From positions 1-5,420 of the forward strand of contig JALWRV010000234.1 of the NCBI GenBank assembly GCA_027080545.1: a stretch of 5,420 bases of DNA, given 5' to 3'. This DNA comes from Parvularculaceae bacterium (GTDB lineage: Bacteria > Pseudomonadota > Alphaproteobacteria > Caulobacterales > Parvularculaceae). The notes beneath the pieces were generated by a model. The model worked only from the letters and a program-made list of their open reading frames with translations. It had not been told where the DNA came from and did no database searches. How positions within the stretch are numbered: the stretch's first letter is position 1; each line of letters starts with the position of its first letter. Of this stretch, positions 1-5,420 are shown in pieces. The position numbers and the translations under genes were made by a program.

Positions 1-1
1 T

Positions 2-1126
2 CACATGAATATTGAAGCGCGCCTTCATGCGATTATTGGCGACGCGGCCGGTCGCTTGCATACGGCCCGCTCACGCAATGACCAAGTGGCAACCGATTTT
101 CGTCTCTATTGTCGTCGTGCTTGTACGAGCATCATTGACCAGTTGAACGCGCTGCAACACGCCCTGTTGCAACAAGCCCAACACCATACAGACAGCCTGA
201 TGCCCGGCTTCACCCATTTGCAGACGGCCCAACCCATAAGCTTTGGCCATCATCTATTGGCCTATGTGGAAATGTTTGAGCGGGACAAGGCGCGCATGCA
301 AGATGCGCGCGACCGGCTCAATGAATGTCCCCTCGGCGCGGCGGCACTGGCGGGCACTGGTTTTCCCATCGACCGGAAAATGACCGCCCGCAAACTCGGC
401 TTTGCGGCCCCTATGGGCAATTCCCTCGACGCCGTTTCATCGCGCGATTTTGTTATGGAGATTGCCGCTGCCTTGGCCATCAAGGCGGTTCATCTATCAC
501 GATTGGCCGAGGAGCTTATTTTATGGTCCTCCCCACAATTTCGCTTCATCCGCCTACCGGATCGTTTCACCACCGGCTCGTCGATTATGCCCCAGAAACG
601 CAATCCCGATGCCGCTGAACTGGTGCGCGCCAAGGCTGCCGGTAGTTTCGCTTGCTTGCAATCCTTGTTGGTGATGATGAAGGCGTTGCCGCTGGCCTAT
701 GCCAAAGATATGCAAGAAGACAAGCGGGCCTTTTTTGCCACCTATGATGATAGCCTGCTCAGCCTTGCGGCCATGACCGGCATGGTGCAACAAATGCAGG
801 TCAATAAGGCGATGATGGCCAAAGCCGCCGATGCCGATCATGCCACCGCCACGGATTTGGCGGATATATTGGTCCGCGATTATGATATTCCGTTTCGTCA
901 GGCCCACACCATCACGGGCCAATTGGTCGCCTTGGCCGAAAAGCGGGGGTGCCTATTAAAAGCATTACCCGTGGCGGATATGAAGAAAATCGACAAACGC
1001 CTTGGGGCGACTATTCGCAAAGCCCTTGATCCGAAATCATCTCTGAACGCCCGCACATCTTATGGCGGCACGGCCCCACAAAATGTGCAAGAACAAATCA
1101 CCCGATGGCAGAAAAAGCTGCTATAA
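2..1126 (+). CDS. argH: Argininosuccinate lyase, 5'-truncated by window edge
   Basis: Cytosolic enzyme that splits argininosuccinate into arginine and fumarate, the last step of arginine synthesis. It belongs to the fumarase/aspartase superfamily. Residues are numbered from the ATG at base 5. The family motif RSRNDQVATD is at 22-31. GFTHLQTAQP at 68-77 carries the conserved histidine H71. The signature loop GSSIMPQKRNPD at 191-202 holds the catalytic serine. KDMQEDK follows at about 234-240, and SYGGTAPQNV lies near the C-terminus. The ATG at base 5 is not the true start: the frame is open to the left edge, and the codon before it gives His, matching the internal (E)DIH segment of the family. 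Compared with full-length enzymes of about 460 residues, roughly 85 N-terminal residues lie outside the window. The HTARSRND variant (Ala where enterobacteria have Gly) fits Alphaproteobacteria. All visible catalytic motifs are intact. The lptM-like gene follows after 49 bases on the same strand. Confidence 0.97.
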   Translation, partial: HMNIEARLHAIIGDAAGRLHTARSRNDQVATDFRLYCRRACTSIIDQLNALQHALLQQAQHHTDSLMPGFTHLQTAQPISFGHHLLAYVEMFERDKARMQDARDRLNECPLGAAALAGTGFPIDRKMTARKLGFAAPMGNSLDAVSSRDFVMEIAAALAIKAVHLSRLAEELILWSSPQFRFIRLPDRFTTGSSIMPQKRNPDAAELVRAKAAGSFACLQSLLVMMKALPLAYAKDMQEDKRAFFATYDDSLLSLAAMTGMVQQMQVNKAMMAKAADADHATATDLADILVRDYDIPFRQAHTITGQLVALAEKRGCLLKALPVADMKKIDKRLGATIRKALDPKSSLNARTSYGGTAPQNVQEQITRWQKKLL

Positions 1127-1175
1127 TTATTACCAGCACTTGGGTCAGACCAGTCATAATGAAAAGGAATATTCT

Positions 1176-1304
1176 ATGAAACACATCATCGCCCTTTTCC
1201 TCATCATCGCCTTTAGCCTGTCTCTTAGCGGCTGTGGCAAGAAAACACCGCTGAAGAAACCGGGTGAAGAACCGGAAGCCATGATAACACAATCATCTGT
1301 GTAG
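1176..1304 (+). CDS. lptM: Small LptM-type (YifL-like) lipoprotein
   Basis: A 42-residue predicted lipoprotein. The start at base 1176 is chosen because AAGGA at 1164-1168 lies 7 bases upstream and the product then begins with a clean signal peptide: Lys2, a hydrophobic core at about 4-17, then lipobox LSGC with Cys20 as the lipidated residue. A longer open frame begins upstream inside argH, but it would bury the signal peptide. The segment after the cysteine, GKKTPLKKP, matches the short conserved GCGKKGPL-type motif of the LptM/YifL family. Gly rather than Asp at +2 favours outer-membrane sorting. In E. coli, LptM assists maturation of the LPS translocon LptD/LptE; the same role here is inferred from family and size alone. 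Its place directly after argH, 49 bases away, is typical of alphaproteobacterial genomes and suggests a shared transcript. Proteins this short are hard to assign, so the lipoprotein call is firmer than the LptM name. Confidence 0.82.
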   Translation: MKHIIALFLIIAFSLSLSGCGKKTPLKKPGEEPEAMITQSSV

Positions 1305-1313
1305 GGATTTTTT

Positions 1314-1331
1314 AAAAAGCCGGTACCCGGC
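1314..1331 (-). terminator. Intrinsic terminator of the DUF5658-like gene
   Basis: Read on the minus strand, a GC-only 5-bp stem (GCCGG at 1331-1327 pairing with CCGGC at 1323-1319) with a 3-base loop is followed at once by five T (1318-1314). It begins one base past the TAG stop of the minus-strand gene. The stem is short but all G-C, and the position is right for a Rho-independent terminator. On the plus strand the hairpin has no T tract after it, so it should not stop the argH-lptM transcript well. Confidence 0.6.
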
Positions 1332-1332
1332 G

Positions 1333-1893
1333 CTAGATCATGCCGACAATTTGTAAATTATTGACCACCACATAGCCCATAAATGCCATCGGCAGGGCAA
1401 ATATGCCCAGCACCAAACGATGGGGAAACCATAGCAACATGGCGGTGACAATGAATTGCAGCGCTAGCTTGGTATAGATCCAGCCATGGGAGAAATTGTC
1501 CATCAGGCTGCGCACCAGCGGATTGGCCTCGGTTGCCAATCCCCGCAAGCCAATGGTGGTGGAGACAATGTCGAGAACCCCGAGCACATTGTAAAACACT
1601 ACGAACAGGATAGCGAGCGCCACCTGCCAATGAATGGTTCGAGCGTTTTTGGCAAAGATGTGGATACGTTTCCAACGGGCGGTAAAACCGGACCCTTGGT
1701 TAATGGTGGTTGCCTCGGCGGCAGGGTTAACGCTTTGACCGGCAGTACCGTCAATGCCACTCGATAGAGTGCTACCTGATATTGTGCCACCTGATATTGT
1801 GCCACCCGATATTGTGCCTGCTGATAGGGTCGCGGCCTGTGTAGCCGCGCCGATCTCCTCACCCGCCATATCGTCCCACCATTTCCTTTTCAT
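1333..1893 (-). CDS. DUF5658-like three-helix membrane protein with N-terminal pentapeptide repeat
   Basis: A 186-residue protein of unknown function. Residues 1-88 are a polar, low-complexity tail with a TISGG-type repeat at 22-46 and a basic stretch (RWKR..AKNAR, about 73-85) that should keep the N-terminus in the cytosol. Three hydrophobic segments follow at about 90-112, 137-156 and 158-180. Between the first two, D108, STT at 111-113, GL at 115-116 and the block TEANPL at 121-126 match the pattern I recall for DUF5658 membrane proteins, with K142 opening the second helix. The ATG at 1893 gives MKRKWW but lacks a clear ribosome site. The in-frame ATG at 1869 (Met9) has GGTGG a few bases upstream and may be the true start. 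The gene converges on lptM and diverges from the DUF4175 gene, sitting where many alphaproteobacteria carry lysA. Family assignment is by remembered motif; function is not known. Confidence 0.72.
   Translation of the reverse strand: MKRKWWDDMAGEEIGAATQAATLSAGTISGGTISGGTISGSTLSSGIDGTAGQSVNPAAEATTINQGSGFTARWKRIHIFAKNARTIHWQVALAILFVVFYNVLGVLDIVSTTIGLRGLATEANPLVRSLMDNFSHGWIYTKLALQFIVTAMLLWFPHRLVLGIFALPMAFMGYVVVNNLQIVGMI
1756..1830 (-). repeat. 15-bp tandem repeat, five units, coding TISGG-type pentapeptides
   Basis: Five consecutive 15-base units encode residues 22-46 of the DUF5658-like protein: TLSAG, TISGG, TISGG, TISGS, TLSSG. On the plus strand the units at 1776-1790 and 1791-1805 are identical, the unit at 1806-1820 differs at three positions, and the outer copies (1761-1775 and 1821-1835) are more diverged. 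Identical inner copies flanked by degenerate outer ones are typical of replication slippage. The period is a multiple of three, so copy-number changes stay in frame. The units do not fit the A(D/N)LxX pentapeptide-repeat consensus well, and five copies would be too few for a beta-helix, so a flexible linker is more likely. Confidence 0.9.
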
Positions 1894-1917
1894 AAGTGCA
1901 TGTTAACGAACTCTTAA
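1889..1917 (-). promoter_or_regulatory. Possible promoter of the DUF5658-like gene overlapping the CtrA-like box
   Basis: On the minus strand TTAAGA (1917-1912, 4 of 6 matches to TTGACA) and TATGAA (1894-1889, 4 of 6 to TATAAT) are separated by 17 bases. Transcription would start at about 1882, which is downstream of the ATG at 1893 and upstream of the ATG at 1869. If real, this promoter would make Met9 the start codon. The matches are modest and could be chance. Confidence 0.25.
1903..1917. promoter_or_regulatory. Candidate CtrA binding site (TTAA-N7-TTAA)
   Basis: TTAA at 1903-1906 and TTAA at 1914-1917 are separated by exactly seven bases and followed by C, matching the full CtrA consensus TTAA-N7-TTAAC of Alphaproteobacteria. 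It lies in the non-coding region between two divergent genes, 10-24 bases upstream of the ATG at 1893 of the minus-strand gene. CtrA is the cell-cycle and motility response regulator of this class. The motif is seen directly; binding, and which gene is controlled, is inferred. Confidence 0.5.
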
Positions 1918-1986
1918 CCGACAGTGCAAGAGCCACGCCGTTTATTCGACCAATTGTGGGTAAATTCTTCAAGGCTTGTGTTAAGA

Positions 1987-1994
1987 ATGGTTAA
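1987..1994 (-). promoter_or_regulatory. Candidate CtrA half site (TTAACCAT)
   Basis: The minus strand reads TTAACCAT, the 8-base CtrA half-site form. Together with TTAA at 1981-1984 it forms a second TTAA pair, but with a 6-base spacer instead of 7, so only the half site fits well. It lies 64-71 bases upstream of the DUF4175 start codon, a position from which it could affect that gene. Short motifs like this also occur by chance; the second TTAA-type site within 100 bases adds some weight. Confidence 0.35.
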
Positions 1995-2057
1995 CGGCAT
2001 CGGTTTTTCCCCGTCTCTTTATCGACCTTTGTCAGGCGATGGCCTAAAACCAATGGC

Positions 2058-4628
2058 ATGAACCAACAGGACCACACCCCACTGCCCTCTAAACTGGAAC
2101 GCCGTTTGCGGCGGCTGCAGGCGCGTGGGCGGCTTGTTTTGTTTATCGAAGATTTATGGCCTCGGCTGCTGCCGGCCTTGGGGGTCATGGCCCTTTTTAT
2201 TTTTCTCAGCCTGATTAATTTCTGGTCGCTATTGCCTTGGCTGACCCATTATATTTTGCTCGGTGCTTTTGCCGGGGCGTTAACCTTTTTTCTGGTGCGC
2301 AATCTGCACGATTTACATTGGCCCAGTGCCGAGGCCGCCAATGCGCGCCTACAACAGGACGGCAAAGTGCGCCATCATGCGCTGGAGGCGTTAGAGGATA
2401 AACCTTTTGCCAACGCAAACAGCCAAAACCCCTTATGGCAACAGCATTTACGGGCGATGGGCAAAGCGGCGCGGCGGGCACGCCTTGATAAGCCCCACGC
2501 CACCATTGATGCCCGGGATCCGTTTGCCCTGCGCTATGGCATATTATTGGTGCTGGGGTTGGCGCTTTTTCTTAATCGCCAACAATTGGGCCCGCTTTTC
2601 TACACTGCCTTTCATCCCGGCGCGGCCAATCAATCGCGCTTGGCTGCGGATATATGGATCACCCCGCCCGCCTATACGGGTTTGCCGGCAACCATATTGA
2701 TCAGCGGTGATGAGCCAAGCGCCCAGAATAGAGGCGCCCAGAGTAGAGGCAATGAAGAGCTGCCAAGCATTTTACAAATCCCCGCCGGGGCCACGCTGGA
2801 GGTGCGCTTGTCTGGGGTTTCTAAAAATAGGTTTGGTCGCCCAAAATTAAGCCTGCTCACCCCGAGCGAGACCATCAAAATTAAATTGCAGTCCGCACAA
2901 AACGGATTGACCGCCTCTTCGGCTCTGACCAGCACCGGTACTTTGGTTTTGCGGGCCAACCGCCAGCGCTGGCAATGGCCCATAGAAATTATGCCCGATC
3001 GCCCGCCGATTATTCTTTGGCGAGCCGAACCGACACCGAACCAAAATGGCACATTGGAACTCACCGCTGAAATTGGCGATGATTATGGCATTGAACAGGC
3101 TTGGGCGATTATTCGGTTGGAACCTGACCAGCAACGCCCAGACGATCTTGCCCCCATATCCGATGTTGCGGCGCGCCAGGTGAAGAAAATTCCGCTTGCC
3201 TCTATCAGGGGTAAAGAGGGGGCGCGCAAACAAGTGCTCGACCTTTCCGATCTTCCTTGGGCCGGATTACAAGCGCAGATTCGTCTTGACGCCATTGATG
3301 GGGCCGGGCAATCCGCCAGCACCTCGACAAAATCCGTACGGCTGCCCAAACGCAAACTCTATAACCCCTTGGCCCAAGCGATTGCCCATGAGCGCACCGA
3401 ATTGGCCATCGCCCCGCACCGATGGCCCAATACAGGCCGCGCCCTTGATGCGCTAACCCTGGCGCCGGATCGGTTTTTCGAGAATGGCCGAGACTATTTG
3501 CTCATTCGCACCTCCTATTGGGAGATTATGAATGGACGGGGTGAAAATATTGACCAGACGGTAGAGGCGCTGTGGCCATTGGCATTGCAGTTGGAAGATA
3601 AGGAACTGGCCTTGGCTCGCCGCGCCCTTGATGAAGCAGAACAGGCTTTGCGCGAGGCGTTGGAAAATGGCGCCAGCGATGAGGAGATTAACCGGTTGGT
3701 TGAAGAGCTGCGCATGGCTATGAATAATTATATTGAAGCGCTAGCCAATTCTGGGGAAGCCGATCTCGCTGCTGGAGAAAATTCGCAAAATCTTGATGGT
3801 GATGATCTTAACGATCTTCTCGACCAAATGCGCGATTTGTCACAGTCTGGGGCTAAAAATGCCGCGCAACAGCTTCTCTCAGAACTGGAGACTATGTTGC
3901 AGAATTTGCGCATTGATCCCGGCTCCACCGGACGGGGGGGGCAATCGGCGGGCAATGGCCAGAATCGGGGCCAAAATAGCGGTCAGGGACGCGGCAATGG
4001 TGAAGGCAGCGGCGACCCGGCCATGCGGGCCATGGGGGAAATGATCGCCAAGCAACGGGAATTGATGGATCAAAGCTGGACCACCGCCAGAGGTAATCGC
4101 GATGGCACCCCCACACCATCCCCGGAAGAATTGGCCCAACGTCAACGGAGATTGGCCGACCAGCTGGGCCAATTTAAGGAGGCGCTGGGCGCTGGGGGCG
4201 CTGGGTCTACAGAGGCGCAAAAAGCGGCTCGCGAAGCCCGCAACCGTTTTGAAGATGCTTGGCAAAGCATGGAGCAGGCCGCTGAAGCCTTGCAAAATGG
4301 CAATCCCGGGGTGGCCACAACCGCCCAAGGCGAAGCCTTGAATGCCCTGCGTGAAGGGGCCGGGGCGCTGGCCGAAGCCAGAGCGGGACAAAAACAAACT
4401 GGCCAAGGGCAGGCAGACGCCGCCGGCACGGAAGGGTTTAAGGGCCAAGCGGTTGACCCGCTAGGGCGGCCCTATTCTACCCGCACCGGAGAAGAAGCGC
4501 TTATTCCGGATTTTTCAGACCCGGAACGGGCCCGCGAATTGATCGAAGAAGTACGCCGCCGCCTGTCACAACCGGGACGTTCCCAAGAAGAGATTGACTA
4601 TCTGGAACGCTTGCTTGAGCGTTTCTAG
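2058..4628 (+). CDS. TIGR02302/DUF4175 family membrane protein
   Basis: An 856-residue membrane protein of a family of about this length found mainly in Alphaproteobacteria; its function is not established. A basic, amphipathic N-terminus (about 12-25) precedes hydrophobic helices at about 37-56, 62-80 and 157-172. A large, probably periplasmic region follows, with the conserved-looking block DIWITPPAYTGLP at 198-210 and beta-rich segments to about 440. The C-terminal half is helical and charged: likely coiled coil at about 512-570 and 582-619, a Gly/Gln/Asn-rich linker at 621-654, further helices at about 655-770, then the family-typical end with DPLGRP near 800-805 and an RAREL..RRRL..EEIDYLERLLERF tail ending at 856. 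The ATG at 2058 is the first start after an in-frame stop at 1992-1994, with no GTG or TTG alternative between; the ribosome site is weak (AGG at 2034-2036 is distant). In many alphaproteobacteria the family follows lysA and lptM, which fits here except that lysA is absent. Confidence 0.9.
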   Translation: MNQQDHTPLPSKLERRLRRLQARGRLVLFIEDLWPRLLPALGVMALFIFLSLINFWSLLPWLTHYILLGAFAGALTFFLVRNLHDLHWPSAEAANARLQQDGKVRHHALEALEDKPFANANSQNPLWQQHLRAMGKAARRARLDKPHATIDARDPFALRYGILLVLGLALFLNRQQLGPLFYTAFHPGAANQSRLAADIWITPPAYTGLPATILISGDEPSAQNRGAQSRGNEELPSILQIPAGATLEVRLSGVSKNRFGRPKLSLLTPSETIKIKLQSAQNGLTASSALTSTGTLVLRANRQRWQWPIEIMPDRPPIILWRAEPTPNQNGTLELTAEIGDDYGIEQAWAIIRLEPDQQRPDDLAPISDVAARQVKKIPLASIRGKEGARKQVLDLSDLPWAGLQAQIRLDAIDGAGQSASTSTKSVRLPKRKLYNPLAQAIAHERTELAIAPHRWPNTGRALDALTLAPDRFFENGRDYLLIRTSYWEIMNGRGENIDQTVEALWPLALQLEDKELALARRALDEAEQALREALENGASDEEINRLVEELRMAMNNYIEALANSGEADLAAGENSQNLDGDDLNDLLDQMRDLSQSGAKNAAQQLLSELETMLQNLRIDPGSTGRGGQSAGNGQNRGQNSGQGRGNGEGSGDPAMRAMGEMIAKQRELMDQSWTTARGNRDGTPTPSPEELAQRQRRLADQLGQFKEALGAGGAGSTEAQKAAREARNRFEDAWQSMEQAAEALQNGNPGVATTAQGEALNALREGAGALAEARAGQKQTGQGQADAAGTEGFKGQAVDPLGRPYSTRTGEEALIPDFSDPERARELIEEVRRRLSQPGRSQEEIDYLERLLERF
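2719..2748 (+). repeat. 15-bp tandem duplication inside the DUF4175 gene
   Basis: Two adjacent 15-base copies (2719-2733 and 2734-2748) differ at one position and encode AQNRG-AQSRG, residues 222-231. They sit just after the conserved PPAYTGLP block in what looks like a surface loop. The near identity suggests a recent in-frame slippage duplication. Confidence 0.85.
3918..4019 (+). other. Gly/Gln/Asn-rich low-complexity linker in the DUF4175 protein
   Basis: Residues 621-654 consist almost only of Gly, Gln, Asn, Ser and Arg, and join two helical, coiled-coil-like parts of the protein. The DNA includes an uninterrupted run of eight G at 3934-3941. Such a segment should be unstructured and flexible. 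Similar Gly/Gln-rich stretches are, to my recollection, common at this place in the family. Confidence 0.85.
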
Positions 4629-4721
4629 CCTCGCGCCTTTCCCTTCACGGGCAAATGGTTTAGACGGGCGGGTAAAAACTTTAGGGCGACATTTGATACC
4701 AACCATTCTCAGGAACACGAT

Positions 4722-5378
4722 ATGCAAATATTTCTCGACACAGCCGATATGGATGCGCTGAAAAAATTTAGTCGCACCGGATTGATCGACGGCGTCACCA
4801 CCAACCCATCGATCATCGCCCATTCGGGACGCGATTTGAAAAAAACCATTGGCGCGATTTGCGCCTTGATCAAGGGGCCGGTTTCGGCAGAAGTTGCCGC
4901 CTGCACGGCGGACCATATGATCCATGAAGCCAAAGTGTTGCGGGCCATTGCCGAAAATGTGGTGATTAAAATTCCTCTTACCCCGGAAGGGCTGTTGGCC
5001 TGTGCCGCGCTGTCGGCTGAAAATATCGAGACCAATGTGACCCTTTGCTTCAGTGCCAATCAGGCCTTGCTGGCCGCCAAAGCCGGGGCGACCTATATTT
5101 CGCCCTTTATTGGTCGGTTGGATGATCTGGGGCAGGACGGCATGGAGCTTATCCATGATATTCGCGACATTTATGATAATTATGGATTTGCCACGCAAAT
5201 TTTAGCGGCCTCTATTCGCTCTACCGCCCATGTGAAACAATCCGCCATGGCCGGGGCTGATGTGGTGACCATTCCCCCGAAAATCTTTGAGCAACTTTAC
5301 CATCACCCGCTTACCGACAAGGGGCTGGCGGCTTTTGAAAAAGATTGGGCCGGAACCGGGCAATCAATTATCGAGTAG
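4722..5378 (+). CDS. tal: Transaldolase (small FSA/TalC-type)
   Basis: Cytosolic enzyme of the non-oxidative pentose phosphate pathway. It moves a dihydroxyacetone unit from sedoheptulose-7-phosphate to glyceraldehyde-3-phosphate, giving erythrose-4-phosphate and fructose-6-phosphate. At 218 residues it is a complete short-form TIM-barrel class I aldolase (about 215-220 usual). FLDTAD at 4-9 carries D6; GVTTNPSII at 24-32 is the family signature; K83 in VIKIPLTPEG is the Schiff-base lysine; NVTLCFSANQALLAAKAGA at 105-123 and SPFIGRLDD at 127-135 are typical. Aligned with E. coli FsaA (Gln59, Lys85, Tyr131), this protein has Glu57, Lys83 and Phe129, the pair seen in true transaldolases, so fructose-6-phosphate aldolase activity is unlikely. 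The start is supported by AGGA at 4711-4714, seven bases before the ATG. It lies 93 bases after the DUF4175 gene; I see no clear terminator or promoter in the gap, so co-transcription is possible but unproven. Confidence 0.95.
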   Translation: MQIFLDTADMDALKKFSRTGLIDGVTTNPSIIAHSGRDLKKTIGAICALIKGPVSAEVAACTADHMIHEAKVLRAIAENVVIKIPLTPEGLLACAALSAENIETNVTLCFSANQALLAAKAGATYISPFIGRLDDLGQDGMELIHDIRDIYDNYGFATQILAASIRSTAHVKQSAMAGADVVTIPPKIFEQLYHHPLTDKGLAAFEKDWAGTGQSIIE

Positions 5379-5420
5379 CGCTGTCGGCCAGCGAACAGTT
5401 CTCAAGACATGCCAAACCAT

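Noticed and set aside
554..922. Long minus-strand open frame inside argH, with similar ones inside the DUF4175 and tal genes
   Set aside because: These lie opposite well-recognised genes and show low-complexity translations without domains; they are shadows of the coding strand.
1062..1175. Upstream extension of the lipoprotein frame into the end of argH
   Set aside because: It would bury the signal peptide behind 38 residues. The ATG at 1176 has a good ribosome site and gives a standard lipoprotein.
1159..1179. Six-codon leader-like frame (MKRNIL) whose TGA overlaps the lptM ATG
   Set aside because: Too short, no separate ribosome site, and no run of regulatory codons or attenuator structure.
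1287..1313. Possible plus-strand terminator for argH-lptM: ACACA/TGTGT stem with a T6 run downstream
   Set aside because: The stem is AT-rich, overlaps the end of the lptM coding sequence, and is separated from the T run by five bases, so it is too weak to call.
4182..4207. Three near copies of GCGCTGGG in the DUF4175 gene
   Set aside because: Short GC-rich sequence encoding Ala/Leu/Gly; irregular units with no clear period, so ordinary low complexity.
5379..5393. Hairpin CGCTG-TCGGC-CAGCG right after the tal stop
   Set aside because: No T tract follows, so it does not fit an intrinsic terminator; a 5-bp palindrome is not enough by itself.
5409..5420. ATG followed by three open codons at the right edge
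   Set aside because: Only four codons are visible and no clear ribosome site precedes it, so a next gene cannot be supported.

Overview
The window looks like ordinary chromosome from an alphaproteobacterium with moderate GC content. Three things suggest this. ArgH and the TIGR02302/DUF4175 protein have alphaproteobacterial-type sequences. The order argH, small LptM-type lipoprotein, DUF4175 is a familiar alphaproteobacterial arrangement. A non-coding region also carries CtrA-like TTAA-N7-TTAA boxes. The genus cannot be decided from the sequence.

Layout: (1) bases 2-1126, + strand, are the 3' four-fifths of argH (argininosuccinate lyase, last step of arginine synthesis), cut by the left edge. 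(2) Bases 1176-1304, + strand, encode a 42-residue lipoprotein of the LptM (YifL) type, 49 bases after argH and probably co-transcribed. (3) Bases 1333-1893, - strand, encode a 186-residue membrane protein that resembles DUF5658. It has a TISGG-type pentapeptide repeat in its N-terminal tail and an intrinsic terminator directly after its stop codon. (4) Bases 1894-2057 form a divergent control region with one full CtrA-like box and one CtrA-like half site. (5) Bases 2058-4628, + strand, encode an 856-residue DUF4175/TIGR02302 membrane protein of unknown function. (6) Bases 4722-5378, + strand, encode a complete small transaldolase of the FSA/TalC fold, whose active-site residues point to transaldolase rather than fructose-6-phosphate aldolase. 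The last 42 bases hold no supported gene.

argH and tal are housekeeping metabolism (arginine synthesis and the non-oxidative pentose phosphate pathway). The lipoprotein and the DUF4175 protein belong to the cell envelope. The main departure from the expected layout is between lptM and the DUF4175 gene. There, lysA (diaminopimelate decarboxylase) would be expected from many alphaproteobacterial genomes, but a convergent DUF5658-like gene is found instead. I see no clear novel multi-gene system. The points most worth a second look are this local replacement, the CtrA-like boxes between the divergent genes, and the recent-looking 15-bp in-frame repeat expansions in two adjacent genes.
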